The notes under the pieces were generated by a model. It had not been told where the DNA came from and did no database searches. It worked only from the letters and a program-made list of their open reading frames with translations. DNA of 64,000 bases from contig CAJNOP010000017.1 in NCBI GenBank assembly GCA_905250075.1, forward strand, positions 2,838,770 to 2,902,769. Reading direction: 5' to 3'. The translations under genes and the position numbers were made by a program. Below are positions 40,501 to 53,114 of the stretch, in pieces. Every line of letters begins with the position of its first letter. The first letter of the stretch is position 1. Origin of the DNA: Rotaria sp. Silwood1. Its lineage: Eukaryota > Rotifera > Eurotatoria > Philodinida > Philodinidae.

Positions 40501-43500
40501 ATCTTGTTAACTTACATGCGAAAAAATGATAAAGCTATTCATTCACCAAGATATCTTGAATTACTAATGTCTTTCCTATATTATCTAACATTCTTTTTCT
40601 TTTGTAATTATCTATCATATTGAGTAATTCGACTTACCTGGAAAAAATTAACATTTAAGATTCAATTTATTTTATTTCTAGCCGTATGTGCACAGAAAAT
40701 TATGAAACCTCTCATCAAACACATTTTAAGCCATATGAATTACCAAATGGTACAGAATCACTTCCACCAAATATTAATAATCAAACATCAGGATTTTTTC
40801 GTGAACGTGCTGTACATATACCGAATTCATTTGTTCCTCCAGTAAATCTTTAATTTGTTTTAATTTTGTTTGTTTATATTCAAATAAAAAATCTATTGAT
40901 TAGATTGGTGGAAAAGAAGCGACCACTTATGGTAGTAATTTTGTTAAACCAGCTAGAACTGAACCGGTTATATTGGGACAAGTTGGTCCAAAAGAATCTT
41001 CTGGATTTGTTTCGAATACAGAAATCGAACCAATAACAACAACAGAAGGTGAACGTTGGCATTATCGTTCAAGACCGATCGGTGCTACTGAATATAAAGA
41101 GAAATTTCCACAATATGATTATCCGAAAGTAAATCTAATTATTTGATAAAACATGTTGCACGATGTGAGTAGAAATCTACCATTGCTCTAATGTATTATA
41201 GAATATACACCAACTGTAAGAGTATGTTATTCTGCAGAGTTTGATATGGTGGATTGGATTTTTATCATTGATGAGAAGTCGATAGACACATCAGCTTGTG
41301 TATGTATCATAAGTAAATGTATAGTTAAATATTTGTATGGACGAAATCTTCCTGTTAACGAGTAATCTTGATATTGAATACTATGATTAAATGCGTCTTT
41401 CTTGACTCTATAAAATGCATTTAGACACTTGATACGTTCTTTTCTAAGAAATATCTGAGTCGTAATGATGTCAAAATGATATCTCTTCAAATAATTAGAA
41501 AACATCTAGTTGACTTTTCTCGGAAATTAAAATTTACCTCTTTTTGAGATTTTCTGAAAATCTGTGCCACCATCCTCGCTGCAAAATGCATTTATTTAAT
41601 AAAACTTATGAAGATATGTCCGAATCTAGAATTTTTCACAACTATCTGATAAAATATCCTCTTGTTGGTTAGTTTTCGACACGACTTTGATCATTTGTAT
41701 GAAAAGAAGTTTTTGAGATCAGCATCGAAAACTGAATTGAGTGATATAAACGACAGTGAAAAATGCAGCCGAGAGAAAAAATACTTGTTTTCTCCATCAG
41801 TAATTTTTCATAGGTTTTACCTGTGGTCCACTTCAGATACTTTTTCTCTAAAGTGTATATCATTCAGTTCAGCTTTTGTTGCTGATCTCGAAAAGTTTTT
41901 TCATGCAAATGGTTGAAGTCGTATCTGAAACCAATTGACAAGAGGGCGTACTATATGGTGATTGTGAAAAATTCCAGATTCGAACAATTTTCAAAAGTTT
42001 TTGACATAAGTTTATTTTGTAGAAGCAATTATAGAACAATTTTTCAAAAAGTTTGCTTTCATCTCATTCTGACTCATATACTTCTGAGAAAAGAAGGAGA
42101 ACTTATCAAATATCTATATACATATTTTAGAACCAAAAAGCGTATCTAATCCAATAGTGTCACATATTCAGGAAATCGGAGATGTCAGATATGCGAAAGT
42201 ATCTTTTATAATGAGTACTTTTGCATATTTTGCATTTCCAGTTTTCTAAATATAGTACATATCTCATCTAATCACGGTAGTCGATATCGAAAAAATTTGC
42301 CAACAGAAAATTTTCGTTTATTCCAATGTTTAACTCTACATGTGCTTTCAATACATCAGCCGATAAATCATATTGGTTTCTCGTCAATAATAAAAATCAA
42401 ATCTACAACACTGACATATGCAGAACAGCACGCTCTCTCATGCGATGTATATTTTATAATACTTTAGAATAGTAAACAGATTTCGACTCTTGTCGTGCGG
42501 ATTCATTGGTGATCGATAAATATATGATATATTTTAGGGAGATGATCCGTTACTTACGGTTATTGGTACTAATACAAAAATATCATCAGATCGTGTAATA
42601 AATAATTTTGTTTTACCTACTGGTGAAGGTCCTTATGCTGGTGGTTTATTTGCACCAGATTCTACGTATATAATTTATTTATTGATATGAATTTTTTATC
42701 GAAAAAAAAAATCTTTTTATGTTTAGTGAATATCGTAAACATTATCTTGGTAATCAATTTTTACCTGAAAAAATGGGTAATTTGAATATTGGACCCAAAG
42801 AAACAACAGGACCAATAAGTAATGAAACTGGTTATGTACAAACATTTGATGATCCACGTCGATTTATTACAAGTTATCAAATAAAGTATGATAGATTTTC
42901 TTTTTCTAAAAAAAGAAAAATAAATCTAATTCCTTTTATTTATTATGATACAGTCATTTTGACATGAATCGAAAAGGACGTGATCGTGAAGGTTATGTGG
43001 TCGGTGGTATTCAACAACCACGAGCAACCGGTTTTACAGAAAATAACAAAGTATCTAATCCATTAGATAGTTATGCAGATGAGCGTCTTACTCATTATCG
43101 ATTTGATCCATATCAAGTCAGGTATGTTTATTTGTTTTTTTATAGCAAAATGCAAACTTTGAGAAGCAGAGAAAAACACCTATTTAGATAAATTTCAATA
43201 TTTCTAACTTCGGTAGAGTAGATTATATAGCTGTTTGCTTTTTCGATAAATGCTCTCAAGGTAAAGTAGTTGTTTTACGGAAATTATTTTGCAAAAGCTC
43301 CTGTCTTTGTTTCGATAAAAACAAAAGTATGAAGTTCGTTTAACGTATGCTTATGTTAATTCTCCTTGTTTGGAATTAAACTCATTTTATCAGTTGTCAG
43401 ATCAGAGATGAAACCAGTATCAATTACGAGTTACAGATGCAGTCATGACAGTGCACTAGTCTAAATATGTGCGTATAGACTGACAGTGAAGGTATTTCAA

Positions 43501-44372
43501 GAAAATAGCTGAATTTTATAAAAATAGACTAAATATTTTTAGGATCCAGGAATTCGAAACTATAAGTTTGTTGAAATTCTTGAGTACAGATTTCTCTTTC
43601 GAAAAAGGCTTGAGTCTTAGGGTGGAGGCATCGTTTATAAAATTTCAGCTAATTTCTTGAAATAAATCTCATCGAACAGAGAAAGTTAAAATGAATCTAA
43701 GATCACCATAATTTTATCGTGTGTTCGCCGTCTTCATCGTTATTCTGTAGGTGCATGCCTAGATCAGTGAATCAATAATTACTGTAGAACCCTCCGAGTC
43801 CAAAATTATCGAACCCGGAATCCGATCAAACCTTACTTTGATACTTTTCATGAAATTTTCTAATTGCCATTGGATAATCGTCCGAAGATTGAAGTACTTT
43901 TCTCCTGCATTTTATATTCGGTGAATAACGCACCTTGATAATTTATCAGACAACTAGAGTTCACCGGGTGCAAAATTTTCAAACTCCAACCCAACTGAAT
44001 GTGGGTCCCAGTCCAGCCCGACAGGTTCTAGACTATCACAATTGTTGCATCCGCTTTACGGCCCGTCAACAATCCTGATCGGTTCCGTCTATGCCCGATA
44101 TCTTCACAGGCCAACTATAGTGGATAATGCCACTTTGTATTCCCTCATTGTATAGAACTTGATGATCTTCAATTTTGTGTTTTATAACCGAGTGTTCTGA
44201 ATAATCCTTATATTTTATCATAGTTACGCTGAAAATTTTTACCACAGACGTGATTGCATATGAAAAAATTCTGCTTTTTCTTTTCAGGAGTTTACGAGCA
44301 CGTGATCCATTTTTTGACGATACAACACATGACAATAAAGGACGTTTACAAAAGACAAGTGAATTATTTTAA
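37534..44372 (+). CDS. SAXO4: PPP1R32/SAXO4-like ciliary protein
   Basis: Probable axonemal microtubule-stabilising protein related to vertebrate PPP1R32 (SAXO4). Seven exons join in frame: 37534-37841, 40682-40841, 40904-41128, 42538-42665, 42727-42885, 42954-43121, 44288-44372, giving 410 aa. Matches to the family: NFYITQYSSTYRPPRV at the start, then SSGFVSN, TGPISN, RFITSYQINHFD, RKGRDREGYVVGGIQ, and RSLRARDPFFDDT near the end, in the same order as the vertebrate protein (RYLTTYNQ, GLDREGW-RGGIQP, TSADPFYQNT). It has no signal peptide or membrane helix and is rich in Y, P and polar residues. Introns 1 (2840 nt), 3 (1409) and 6 (1166) are long; the other three are 61-68. Bdelloids are heavily ciliated, so a ciliary gene fits. 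Name by recalled motifs. Confidence 0.75.
39966..39990. repeat. Perfect 10-bp hairpin
   Basis: CTACCACGAA, a 5-base loop, then TTCGTGGTAG. The flanks extend the pairing weakly (AAACGAGC against a T-rich tract). It may be a transcription stop, a hairpin RNA or a MITE centre; nothing nearby decides. Confidence 0.5.
40291..40623 (+). other. Possible membrane-protein gene fragment in intron
   Basis: Open frame with the context ATAAGATGGGAACTAGAG. From the internal Met near 40291 the protein starts with a classic signal-anchor (RVLISSLVALLVMYILYIAS), then SHVVTAPLTIVHPKQEEHYCSG. Bases 40200-40450 are clearly less AT-rich than the surrounding intron, like coding DNA. After about codon 60 the frame becomes AT-rich and hydrophobic at random, so only the first part may derive from a gene. 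It lies in sense orientation inside intron 1. Probably a captured first-exon fragment of a type II membrane protein; function unknown. Confidence 0.3.
41129..42537 (+). other. 1.4-kb third intron of SAXO4-like gene
   Basis: GT-AG intron between YPK and GDDPLLT. Both strands hold 60-90 codon open frames that overlap and lack support. No clear element ends. Confidence 0.5.
43122..44287 (+). other. 1.2-kb sixth intron of SAXO4-like gene
   Basis: Splits the Arg codon before SLRARDPFF. The 43.75-44.1 kb part is less AT-rich (ACCCTCCGAGTCC, CACCGGGTGCAAAATTTT, GGTCCCAGTCCAGCCCGAC) and looks like a degraded repeat, but no ends were found. Confidence 0.45.
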
Positions 44373-45984
44373 GAAAAAGAATTTATTGAATCTCAATTAC
44401 AAAAAAAGACATTTATAATCATGAAGATATTTCATATATCGAATTGTCTTCATTTAGTAAAAAAAAAGTATATTTTCATCAGTTCATGCATTTGTTTGAC
44501 TGCTTTCATAACCAAATGTTTTATTTTACTAAACTTCTTATGCATTTCTTTATAAAAATCAACGAGAATCAGTCGTTCAATAAAAGAATAATATATTGTC
44601 ATGCTTTTTTTAAACAAAATGCACAAACAATATCGATAAAATGTGATACTACTGTCAACCTGATATTGACATACAAACAGATCTATAAAAGTAAACTTGA
44701 AATTGAACATTCTCTTAAAGAATCTATTTGAGATAAAAAAACGCATCAACTGCATTTGTTCATAATGAAGTATCAAATAAGCATGGTTATATATTAATCA
44801 TATCTTATAATGCTTGAATACTTTTGTAAATGAATGATATTATGATACCTATTTATATATGTTTTATTTACTACAGGAATAATCATCAAAGTTGATGAAT
44901 AATGTATTTACAATTTAAAATGATCGAATGCATTTTGATTTACAATACCTATTCCACATGCTCAAATATATCGAAGTTCGTCAAAATGAGACTTGAAACA
45001 GATGTGTAATTGAATAGTTGAAAATGCGTAATTTAAGAATTAGTACATTTTCGAAGTTTATTTCTGCGAATAAAGTGGATTTTTCGTATGAACATCAGTT
45101 TCGAAGGTAAGACATGGTCACATCGTACATAGACTATATAATCTAGACGAAGGATGTAGGCATGAGTCTTCTTTTAATTCATACGTAAACATCAATAAAG
45201 TAACAAACACTGCAAAAATCAAGCCAACATAGATATTGATATTGACCTTGAAAGACTCAAGAAAGCTGAGAACAGAATTAATTTTCCATGCTGAGCCAAA
45301 TGGTGATGCTTAGTTTCAGTTCAAAATGATATTAGACCATTATTTCAGTATTATTGAAATTTTAAAAATCTTGAAATAGTGATCTTAAGTCAGTTTGAAA
45401 CTGAAAACAAACATTACCATTTGATTCAGCATGATGAATCAATGTTACAAAATGTGCTAGAAGATTGGGACTTGTGTAGATCGAACAGGACAAATTCGTC
45501 CTATCAATTGATCATATTCCAAGTCAAAATCCAATGAAAATGGCTTCCGAACATCTTTTTCAAAATTAGTCAGCTGTTGACCAGTCAAATTTCAGCACAA
45601 GTAAATGCTCCGAAGCTTTCTCTCTTGAATGATGAAAACCGAAAGTTTCTATAATGTTTCTGTCAAAATTTTTATTCAAAAAATAGTTAGATTCTATACC
45701 GAAAAGTTGAAATATTCTTCCTCTTCTTCTTCTTAAATCTGTTTTACCCACCAGGATGGTATTATGTATTGATGACAACATTCTGACTTTTGCATAAACA
45801 TATTGATCGGATCACGTTTTTATTTCATGTGATCATGATGCAATGCAAATATCTCATAAAACATGTACTTGAGTTAGACGATTAATTTGTTTTTATTGAC
45901 TATCATATCTCAATAAAACAAAGACTAACTATACACAAATAACAGCGAGATTATATATCTGAATTAAAGCTTTTTTTTATTGTT
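44373..45984. other. Spacer with a hairpin element
   Basis: 1.6 kb between two convergent 3' ends. 44.4-44.8 kb has open frames on both strands at once, a sign of low stop-codon density rather than a gene. A fold-back repeat lies at 45285-45445. Confidence 0.5.
45285..45445. repeat. Hairpin element, same family as the TSC1-intron one
   Basis: Left arm CATGCTGAGCCAAATGGTGA (about 45289) pairs with TACCATTTGATTCAGCATG (about 45416), and the pairing continues through TTAGTTTCAGTT against AACTGAAAAC. The core CTCAAATGGTGAT/CCAAATGGTGATG is shared with the repeat at 25855-26402, so both appear to be copies of one non-coding family. Confidence 0.6.
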
Positions 45985-46257
45985 CTAATGTATAGCTTTT
46001 TGTTTATTGATTTCTTTTGAAGCAGCATGACCAACTTCTTCAGCTTTATCTTTACAATAATCAATACCAGCACCAATACGTTCGCCGATAGTATTGCTAG
46101 AATCTTTTGCTTTTTCTTTGTTATATTCTGCTGATGATCTACTCTTCATTTCCTGACAAAAAATAAATAACTTGAATCATTTAATTTAAAAAAAAGATAC
46201 AATTTATACATGCATTTTATCTCCAACAGCATTAGCAGCATGTTTAATATTTTCCAT
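45985..46257 (-). CDS. Small LEA-like hydrophilic protein
   Basis: Two exons, 46210-46257 and 45985-46152, separated by a 57-nt intron, give 71 aa. Highly charged, with no Trp, no Pro and one Cys; alternating A/E/K/D residues suit an amphipathic helix (NKEKAKDSSNTIGERIGAGI, DKAEEVGHAASKEINKQK, NIKHAANAVGDKMH). These 11-mer-like patterns (A-x-x-x-G-x-K/E) recall group 3 LEA proteins, which protect proteins and membranes during drying and are known in bdelloids. No signal peptide. The frame stays open a little upstream of the ATG to an AAG acceptor-like site near 46266, so a further 5' exon is possible. Two-exon structure with matching phase supports a real gene; the family name is inferred from composition. 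Confidence 0.55.
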
Positions 46258-46516
46258 TTCAATATCTTGATTTGCTTAATAACAATGAGAGAGAGAATGT
46301 GTGCACTATACTCAATGCTTTATCCGATATATATATATATACTACTCATTTATCTGGTTGATATTAATCACTAGTACTTTTCTTTAGAGAAAGAAAAATA
46401 AAAAGAAAAAAAATAACATATAGGGATAAAGAGTCTATCTATCTTTATCCGGATACATGTAGGAGAGAATAGAATAAAAACTGTTTGCCCTTTCATTCTA
46501 TTTCATCTTTCGTTGA
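46258..46516. other. Short spacer upstream of LEA-like gene
   Basis: Contains a (TA)n run at 46327-46341 and a GAGAGAGAGAATG tract. It probably includes the promoter of the LEA-like gene and the 3' UTR of the glycosyltransferase gene, both on the minus strand. Confidence 0.4.
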
Positions 46517-48761
46517 TCATGAGGAAATATTACCATGATCAATAAAAGATGGATATATCATTTTATAAAAAGCAAGTATAGAAAAATAAAACAAAACAAA
46601 ATTCAATAACAATATACGAAAATATTTCCTATTTGTAAAATTTTGTTCTTTTATTTTTGAATGGTTTAAATTTAATAGAATTGTTAAATAAGTTTGATAA
46701 ATAATTTTTATAATTTTATGATATTGTTGAATGAAATAGATAAGAGCAACAATCATTATTAATATGATGATCAATACAGGAACGAAAATGTGTCGCCAAC
46801 GATAAATATATTTTATCATTGATGCATCGTTACCATGCCACGATGAAGCTACAATAATAGATCAACAGAATTATTTCTTGAATAGAGTAAAAAAAAAAAT
46901 AATTAATTAACCTTTTAAATGTCGAAATAGAGAATACGATGAATTATATACATATTTTCCATAGAGTACAGGAGAAATAATATCTAATGAAGAACGATTT
47001 GGATAAGATGAAGCTTCATGTGTAAGAAACATTGGTCCAGTAGAAAACATTACAGTTGGATATCTATATATAAAAATAAAAGCAAATATATCTATAATGA
47101 TTATTTTCATTTAAGACGAACGAAAAAATTCAAGGCAATATTTCTATTGCGAATACGTTTACTCGAACATGGTCTATGAGAGATATCAAATAATAATTTC
47201 AACAACTTTCAGAATGCACTACAAACAGCTGAAGAGAACCTCTATAGGTGTCAGATAGCTTTTTAAGTCAAGTCTAAGGATATTCAAAAAGTACTTTTTT
47301 ACGAAAATAAATTTCATTTGATCCTGTATTGAATAGTATATCAGAGTTTTTTTTTAATGATTTTCGAATAGCGAAGAATTAACGAAATATTAAAAATGTT
47401 TGAAAATTTTCTACGCTACAGCAAAATAATTCATAGAATAGGAACTAAAATGATTAGATTTAAGAGTCCAATTTTATCTGATAAGGAAAGCTCTTCAGGT
47501 TTCAAATCGCTTTTCGACCAAGACGATGTTTGTTTGATGAGTAATAGAAAAGTCTAGAATGGTTTCTTTGTCTGACTCATCGTTTTTCAAATGAGTTTTT
47601 CAACAAAAAACCTCTGATCCTCTTGAGATATCGTAGAAAATCGACGTCTGACTTCAAACTTTGGATGAACAAAGTTCTTCATGAGATTATTTGATTGTAC
47701 ACGTTTTAGCTTTTCTAGTATTTCCTTTCTGAAGATGAACAAAATTTGTTTTTATACATGAAAGAATTTTGAATATTTTAGGATAGACGACATTAGAAAA
47801 GTTACAACTTGTCCAATCAACTAATCTTATTAAAAATTTTGTTCATGCAAAGTTTGAAATCAAAAATCGATTTTTCACATGACGATAGCTTGTGTTTAAA
47901 AAACTCAGTAAAATTTCGATGGTTTAAGAATGATGGTCTGTAAAACTAAACCATTCTAGACTTTTCTATTATTCATTAAATAAATATTGTCTCAATCGAA
48001 AAATGAGTTAATACCCGGAGAGATTCCTTCATGAGCTTTGTAGTCTATTTTGATGGCTACTGAAATCATTATTCGATGTCTTTGATAGACCATGTTCAAA
48101 GCAAAACGATTCATAAAAGAAATAGTGTCGTAAATTTTTATCGCTCTAATTTATATTTAATTTACTTTGTGAAAAAATTTCGATTAAATTTCGGTAAATC
48201 ATTCAAAATTTGTAATAAAAATGGATGTCTCGGTTTTGCAACAATGAAATCATTCGATAAACCAACAGGTTTGGTTTGTGGTAGAATAAATTCATAATTT
48301 AATAATTTATCAAGTGGTTTTAGACAAATAATATCTAAATCTAAATAAATTCCTCCATATACATATAATACAACAAGACGAATAACATCAGCACGTTGAA
48401 TATCATATGGATAAGAATCAAATGTTGATAAAATACAAGGAAATTCTTTTTCAATTAAACTGCGTCCTTCTTTATCCGTCCAAAGATAATATTTATAATC
48501 GGAATGAAATGTTCGACAACTATTTGATGCTTGTTGCCATTTAAATGGTATTGAATGTATATCACGATATGTTTGATGTAGTATTCGTGGTACTTGACTA
48601 TTTGTATTGTTTAATAATGAAGTCGTAGAAAAATTCAAAGATTTGATTGTACTTTGACGCCATACATAAGCAGCATGAAACCATGGCCAGATGACATAGA
48701 GGGAGAGAATAATGAGAATCAAAAACGATGAAAAACAAATTGTTCGTAATCGAACTACCAT
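46517..48761 (-). CDS. GT32-family glycosyltransferase (OCH1/SUR1-like)
   Basis: Golgi-type sugar transferase of the DXD-sugar-binding family. Three exons, 48166-48761, 46912-47063 and 46517-46848, join in frame to 359 aa. An N-terminal signal-anchor (about 9-25) places the catalytic domain in the lumen. Family signatures: VPRILHQTYRD (57-67), YYLWTD, YDIQRADVIRLVVLYVYGGI and the metal-binding DxD (DLD, 141-143), then NDFIVAKPRHPF, TGPMFLT and SSWHGNDA. Two further hydrophobic helices near the C-terminus resemble those of fungal inositol-phosphoceramide mannosyltransferases (SUR1/CSH1) more than OCH1. The acceptor is unknown. Intron 1 is 1102 nt and carries a fold-back repeat; intron 2 is 63 nt. 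A bacterial- or fungal-like relative by transfer is possible in bdelloids, but the introns and base use match its neighbours. Confidence 0.82.
47480..48030. repeat. Fold-back repeat in glycosyltransferase intron
   Basis: Arms of about 200 bp in inverted orientation: AGTAATAGAAAAGTCTAGAA (about 47540) matches the complement of TTCTAGACTTTTCTATTATT (about 47954), and ACTTCAAACTTTGGATGAAC (about 47652) matches the complement of GTTCATGCAAAGTTTGAAAT (about 47841). Lies inside intron 1. No coding frame. A different sequence family from the DOLPP1-intron element. Confidence 0.7.
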
Positions 48762-51700
48762 TCCGAAATTTGCTGCAAAAAAAACAAATAGAGAAAATTT
48801 TTTATTAAGATTATGATTTTATATCAATATTTCTTGATATAGATTGAAAATCTACTATAATTATTATTAATACAACATGTTTGACATTTAAGTATCAAAC
48901 TACTGTTGATTAATTACCGACAAATACTACTGATATGATGCACATCATACTAAACGATCTATGGGTGATTTTGTTTGGTTTTAGAGTACCTGCCCCTTTC
49001 ACTCCTTTTCGAAATTTCTCAAGAACAGTTAATTAGAAAAATTGTGAAATTTCCAGAGTAAATAGACCTTGATGGGTAGAGCCAAAGCTTTTATTCCGAA
49101 TGCTATCTTCTATGAGATACTATGATTACAGTAGCAAAAAACGTTTTCCCAGCTTCTAAGAGATGTTATATTCGATCGAACTGTTTCAGCTCGATCAGGC
49201 ATACCAGCCTAGAGAAACTCGAAGAAGTTTCTGTACTTTTTGTATGAAGAAATCAGTTTAAAGAAAAATCCAAAATTATGTACAATTTTCACTGATTTGA
49301 TTTCTTCTCGAACTTTTTAGAACGTTTAAAGACAATTTTTCGATATCAAAATGTACTCAATAGATAAATACTATATCAAACTATATAATGACCTCAAAAA
49401 CATAAAAGACAATGCCAGATAAGATTGTAAATGTGCCACACCTTTAGATCTCATTTTCAATAGAAGAAAAAAGCATAACATTTTTATCATAATTTTTTCT
49501 TTTGCAAATTCAATATAAAAACTAATAGTTTCAATCGATGCAGTGTGTCATATTATGGAAAATGACATATCTAATAGTTTATGGACAGTCAAACAGTACT
49601 TTTAAAAAAGATCGAGAATAACAAGTCCCTACTATCTGCTGATTACTATTAGATAAATTCTTGGTCAGTATGTGAACGGAATAAATGATTAAGTGCAAAG
49701 TTTAATATTCCGCAGTTCTGTTTTAAATGCACAATGATATATCCTTCGTCTAAGTGTTTATTTCGTTCATATATTCAACAAGGCTTTATGAACACAGAAA
49801 ACAGTGCAAAAGTATATGACTTTCCAACAGGTTACAAGTCCTTGCCAATGTTTATGAAAAAAAAAAGTTTATCTGATGATAAAAACTGATAATGAGGGTT
49901 TATTACTCTCCACTGTATTTATACAGTGATGTATGATATTGCACCTGTATGATCCTATATAATCTAAGACAGAAGTCACTGTTTTATATGATTAGTATGG
50001 TAATTTGTAGAACATGAAAAATGGCATCGATCTAGACAATAAATTTTCATGTTGAATTTATAATAGAAAAACTACGAGTGCTATAATTAATATTCGAAAT
50101 GTCTAACAGTGAAAGATCTCATGGAGATGATTTAATCCACAAAAATTTTTTTTGGCTTCCGAAAAATAAAAAAATTAATACACAAAAACATGCAGAATTT
50201 CATGTTCTATCTTTCTAACCTATAGAAAGTGTGACTTATCGGTCTGGCAGATTTACAAACTAATCTGGTGATGTTATTTTGGGTGACGAAAGAGAAAGAC
50301 GATATCCTTAAATCAATTGAGATACTTGAGATTCTGTATTTGTCACACATTTCTCTATCATAAACGTTAAATTTAAATGTTAATAATCAAACTCATATTA
50401 ATCCGAATCGGTCGCTAACCTGTTGTGATCATAAAAAATAAAATTATTTTACTGAAATAATTAATAATTTGAAAGTTGGTAGAAAACTGTTCCATGCCGA
50501 TTTGATTTAATGGTGTGACTAGTTTATTTTAAATTAATAATAAAACAGAAAAACACTGAAGACCTATATAAAGTCACACACGTGATAGAAACCATACATA
50601 TACGAGCCCCACCGTTAAATAATTATTTCTATTATGATTGCTATTCATTTTAGATATTTGTACTCATATATACATATATATTAACCCGTTCTATAATCTC
50701 TAAAAAAGTTTCAAAAAAAGTCAATTTCATCTTAACTTAATTTCTATAAAAAAATTATAATATATACAAATAAGTAATTGAGATTTTTATGAAATTTAAC
50801 CGTGATATGCGTTATTTTTGTCTATTTCTATGTATATAGCATAAAACGAAATAAGAGATGTAATTTATAGAAGAACACGACAAAACAAACAAGATAAATG
50901 AGTCAGAGAAAAATAGTATATTTCATGAGTAAACGTAGAGCAGAATTAATCATCGATAACTACAGGGCGTTATTATTGAGTATTTTCGATAATAAAAAAA
51001 ATACAATTAGATCGAGAGATAAATAAGATTATTGAAGCTATTCCATTTCATTCTAGGATAATTGCTCAAATCATACAAATAGAAAACAATCGAAAATAAA
51101 TTTTTACTACCATCTATCTAATATAAAAAATTATGATAACTCTTCTAAAAAACTAAAATTATCAAATGTTCAAATCAGACTAAGCACTATAAGAAAACTA
51201 CTATTATTCTATTAATTAACTGACAATAAAGCAAAAAGTTCTACGGTGATAGTCAAAGTTCATCATATATTATTTTTCTAGTATCTTAAAAGAAGTTCTA
51301 TGTATTGAAATGTGAGTTTTAGCAAACTTTACCTTGTGTTTCATAGTTCATTTTTATGAAGTGTCATCTCTTTTTGCGAGGTAAACTTGCTGTGTTAGAT
51401 AAGAATGATTCACGTAAATTTTACGATAAAGAATAGCACATTTTATAGATTTCGGAAAGAAAAATTATTTTGTTTGTGCTTCGCGAGCTTGTCTTATGTG
51501 TATTTTTCTCTATGAAGTCTACTATCAATTTAGATTATGTTGAGTGTTCGATATTTTATCTAGCACAACAAGTTCATGACTCGAAGAAGTGATACTTAAT
51601 CCAGATAGACTATGAAACCAAAGTTCGTTTGAGCTAGAATCTCTATTTAAATTCATTGAATCAATTTTGGGATATTCAAACAATAATGCGACTTCTGTGC

Positions 51701-53114
51701 TAGATGATCAATTGTGCATGCTACTGCATCCATATGTTCATGCAACACAGTGATGGTAAGAAAAATTACAGATCGACCTGGAAGATTTACAAGAAAATTT
51801 CGTGTAACATGCAGACAAAACCTACTATCACCACTGATAAAATTGGCCAAAGTACAAAAAAACACCTTCGTTTGAGTAAACCTTCAATATAAATTGAATG
51901 TTTTTTTTTACTTATTCATTTGTTAGTATATTTTCGCTTATAAATTATCATGAAATTATCTATATTATACAAAAGCAAAACAAATTAATAATAATGATTT
52001 ACCGGTTATTTAATATAAGAAACTTTGCATACGAGAATCAACCACCTTATCAACTTGCAAAATATTTTTAATACACGTGAAAAAATGTTTGTTATCTAAT
52101 AACGTAGGTAGATACAAAATCCAGCATGTACTTCTCGCACGTTTATAACTGATGCAAAATGGAGTATATTAATAAGACGAAAATTGTTAAAAAAGCATGA
52201 AAAACATATATTTTAAATAGAGAAAAAGTCGATAAAAATCATCTCACTAGGTATTACCTAGAATTTTAACGATTTTGTCATGTAAATGCAAGCATAATAT
52301 CTGCTTCGATATATATGTCTTTGTTTGTTTAATTTATACGTATTATACAGGTAAATTTATGACTGATGAATCGAATAAAAGTATTAGATAATGAAATTAT
52401 AAATATGATATATAAGAAATATCGTTGTTAGAAATTATAGCAATGCGAAACATATGAATAATCATATTTTGTAGTATACTTGATTCAAGGGTAAAAAAAT
52501 AATGTTCTGTACACTCAGAGAGCAAGTATAACGATGTTTGCTTTCTGTTATTTCAAGCGTGAGATGTTTTATATAGTACGATCAGTGTACTTATCGTTTG
52601 AAAGTTATAGGTCACGCTTGAAAAACATACTACTAATATTTCAAAAAATTAACAATCATAAATATGTTATATATGATGCACGAATAAAAACATAAAGACT
52701 GTATTTACGCAACAAATGCTTGAAGTCTTATAGAAAAACGGAATATTTTATTATCAAACGTTTATTTGTTAATCATCAAGATTGAGGTAATTATCAATAG
52801 CGAAAGAATATAATAGAGATGTTAACAATGTTTGAATGTTGATTTAAAAAAATATTTTAAAAATTTTTACAACACAACAGTTCAACAGTTCCATGTATGA
52901 ATCTTTACGTACAATAGAACAGTTGGTCATTAAATGAACTTGAATAGAAGTTTTTATAAACTGAGAATGTTCGCTAGAGCCCGTCCGTTTGGTCCTGGAT
53001 CTGAATGAATCTGGTTGCAAAAATTTTGAACTCGACGAACCCCGATGTTCACCAACATTATGTAGGACAAACGAAATAGAGTATATTCCAAGGATAAATT
53101 TCAGTTTGTTGGCT
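48762..53114. other. Long AT-rich spacer, no gene seen
   Basis: 4.3 kb upstream of the glycosyltransferase gene, up to the hAT element. Only short hairpins stand out, for example CACTGTATTTATACAGTG near 49911 and the TTTCAAGCGTGA/TCACGCTTGAAA pair at about 52552 and 52612. No frame with a domain. Confidence 0.5.

Larger units (their letters stand above)
37842..40681 (+). other. 2.8-kb first intron of SAXO4-like gene
   Basis: Contains AT-rich filler, a lone sequence at about 38903 (AGGGTATCCCATAAAT) recalling one end of the fold-back element in DOLPP1, imperfect inverted repeats near 39495-39655, a hairpin at 39966-39990, and a less AT-rich open frame at 40219-40623 described separately. Confidence 0.5.

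Noticed and set aside
41662..42149. Plus-strand frames of 78-84 codons in SAXO4 intron 3
   Set aside because: Inside a clear intron, no similarity, no start context.
44444..44776. Open frames of about 100 codons on both strands
   Set aside because: Fully overlapping on opposite strands, no conserved motif, next to the SAXO4 3' end.
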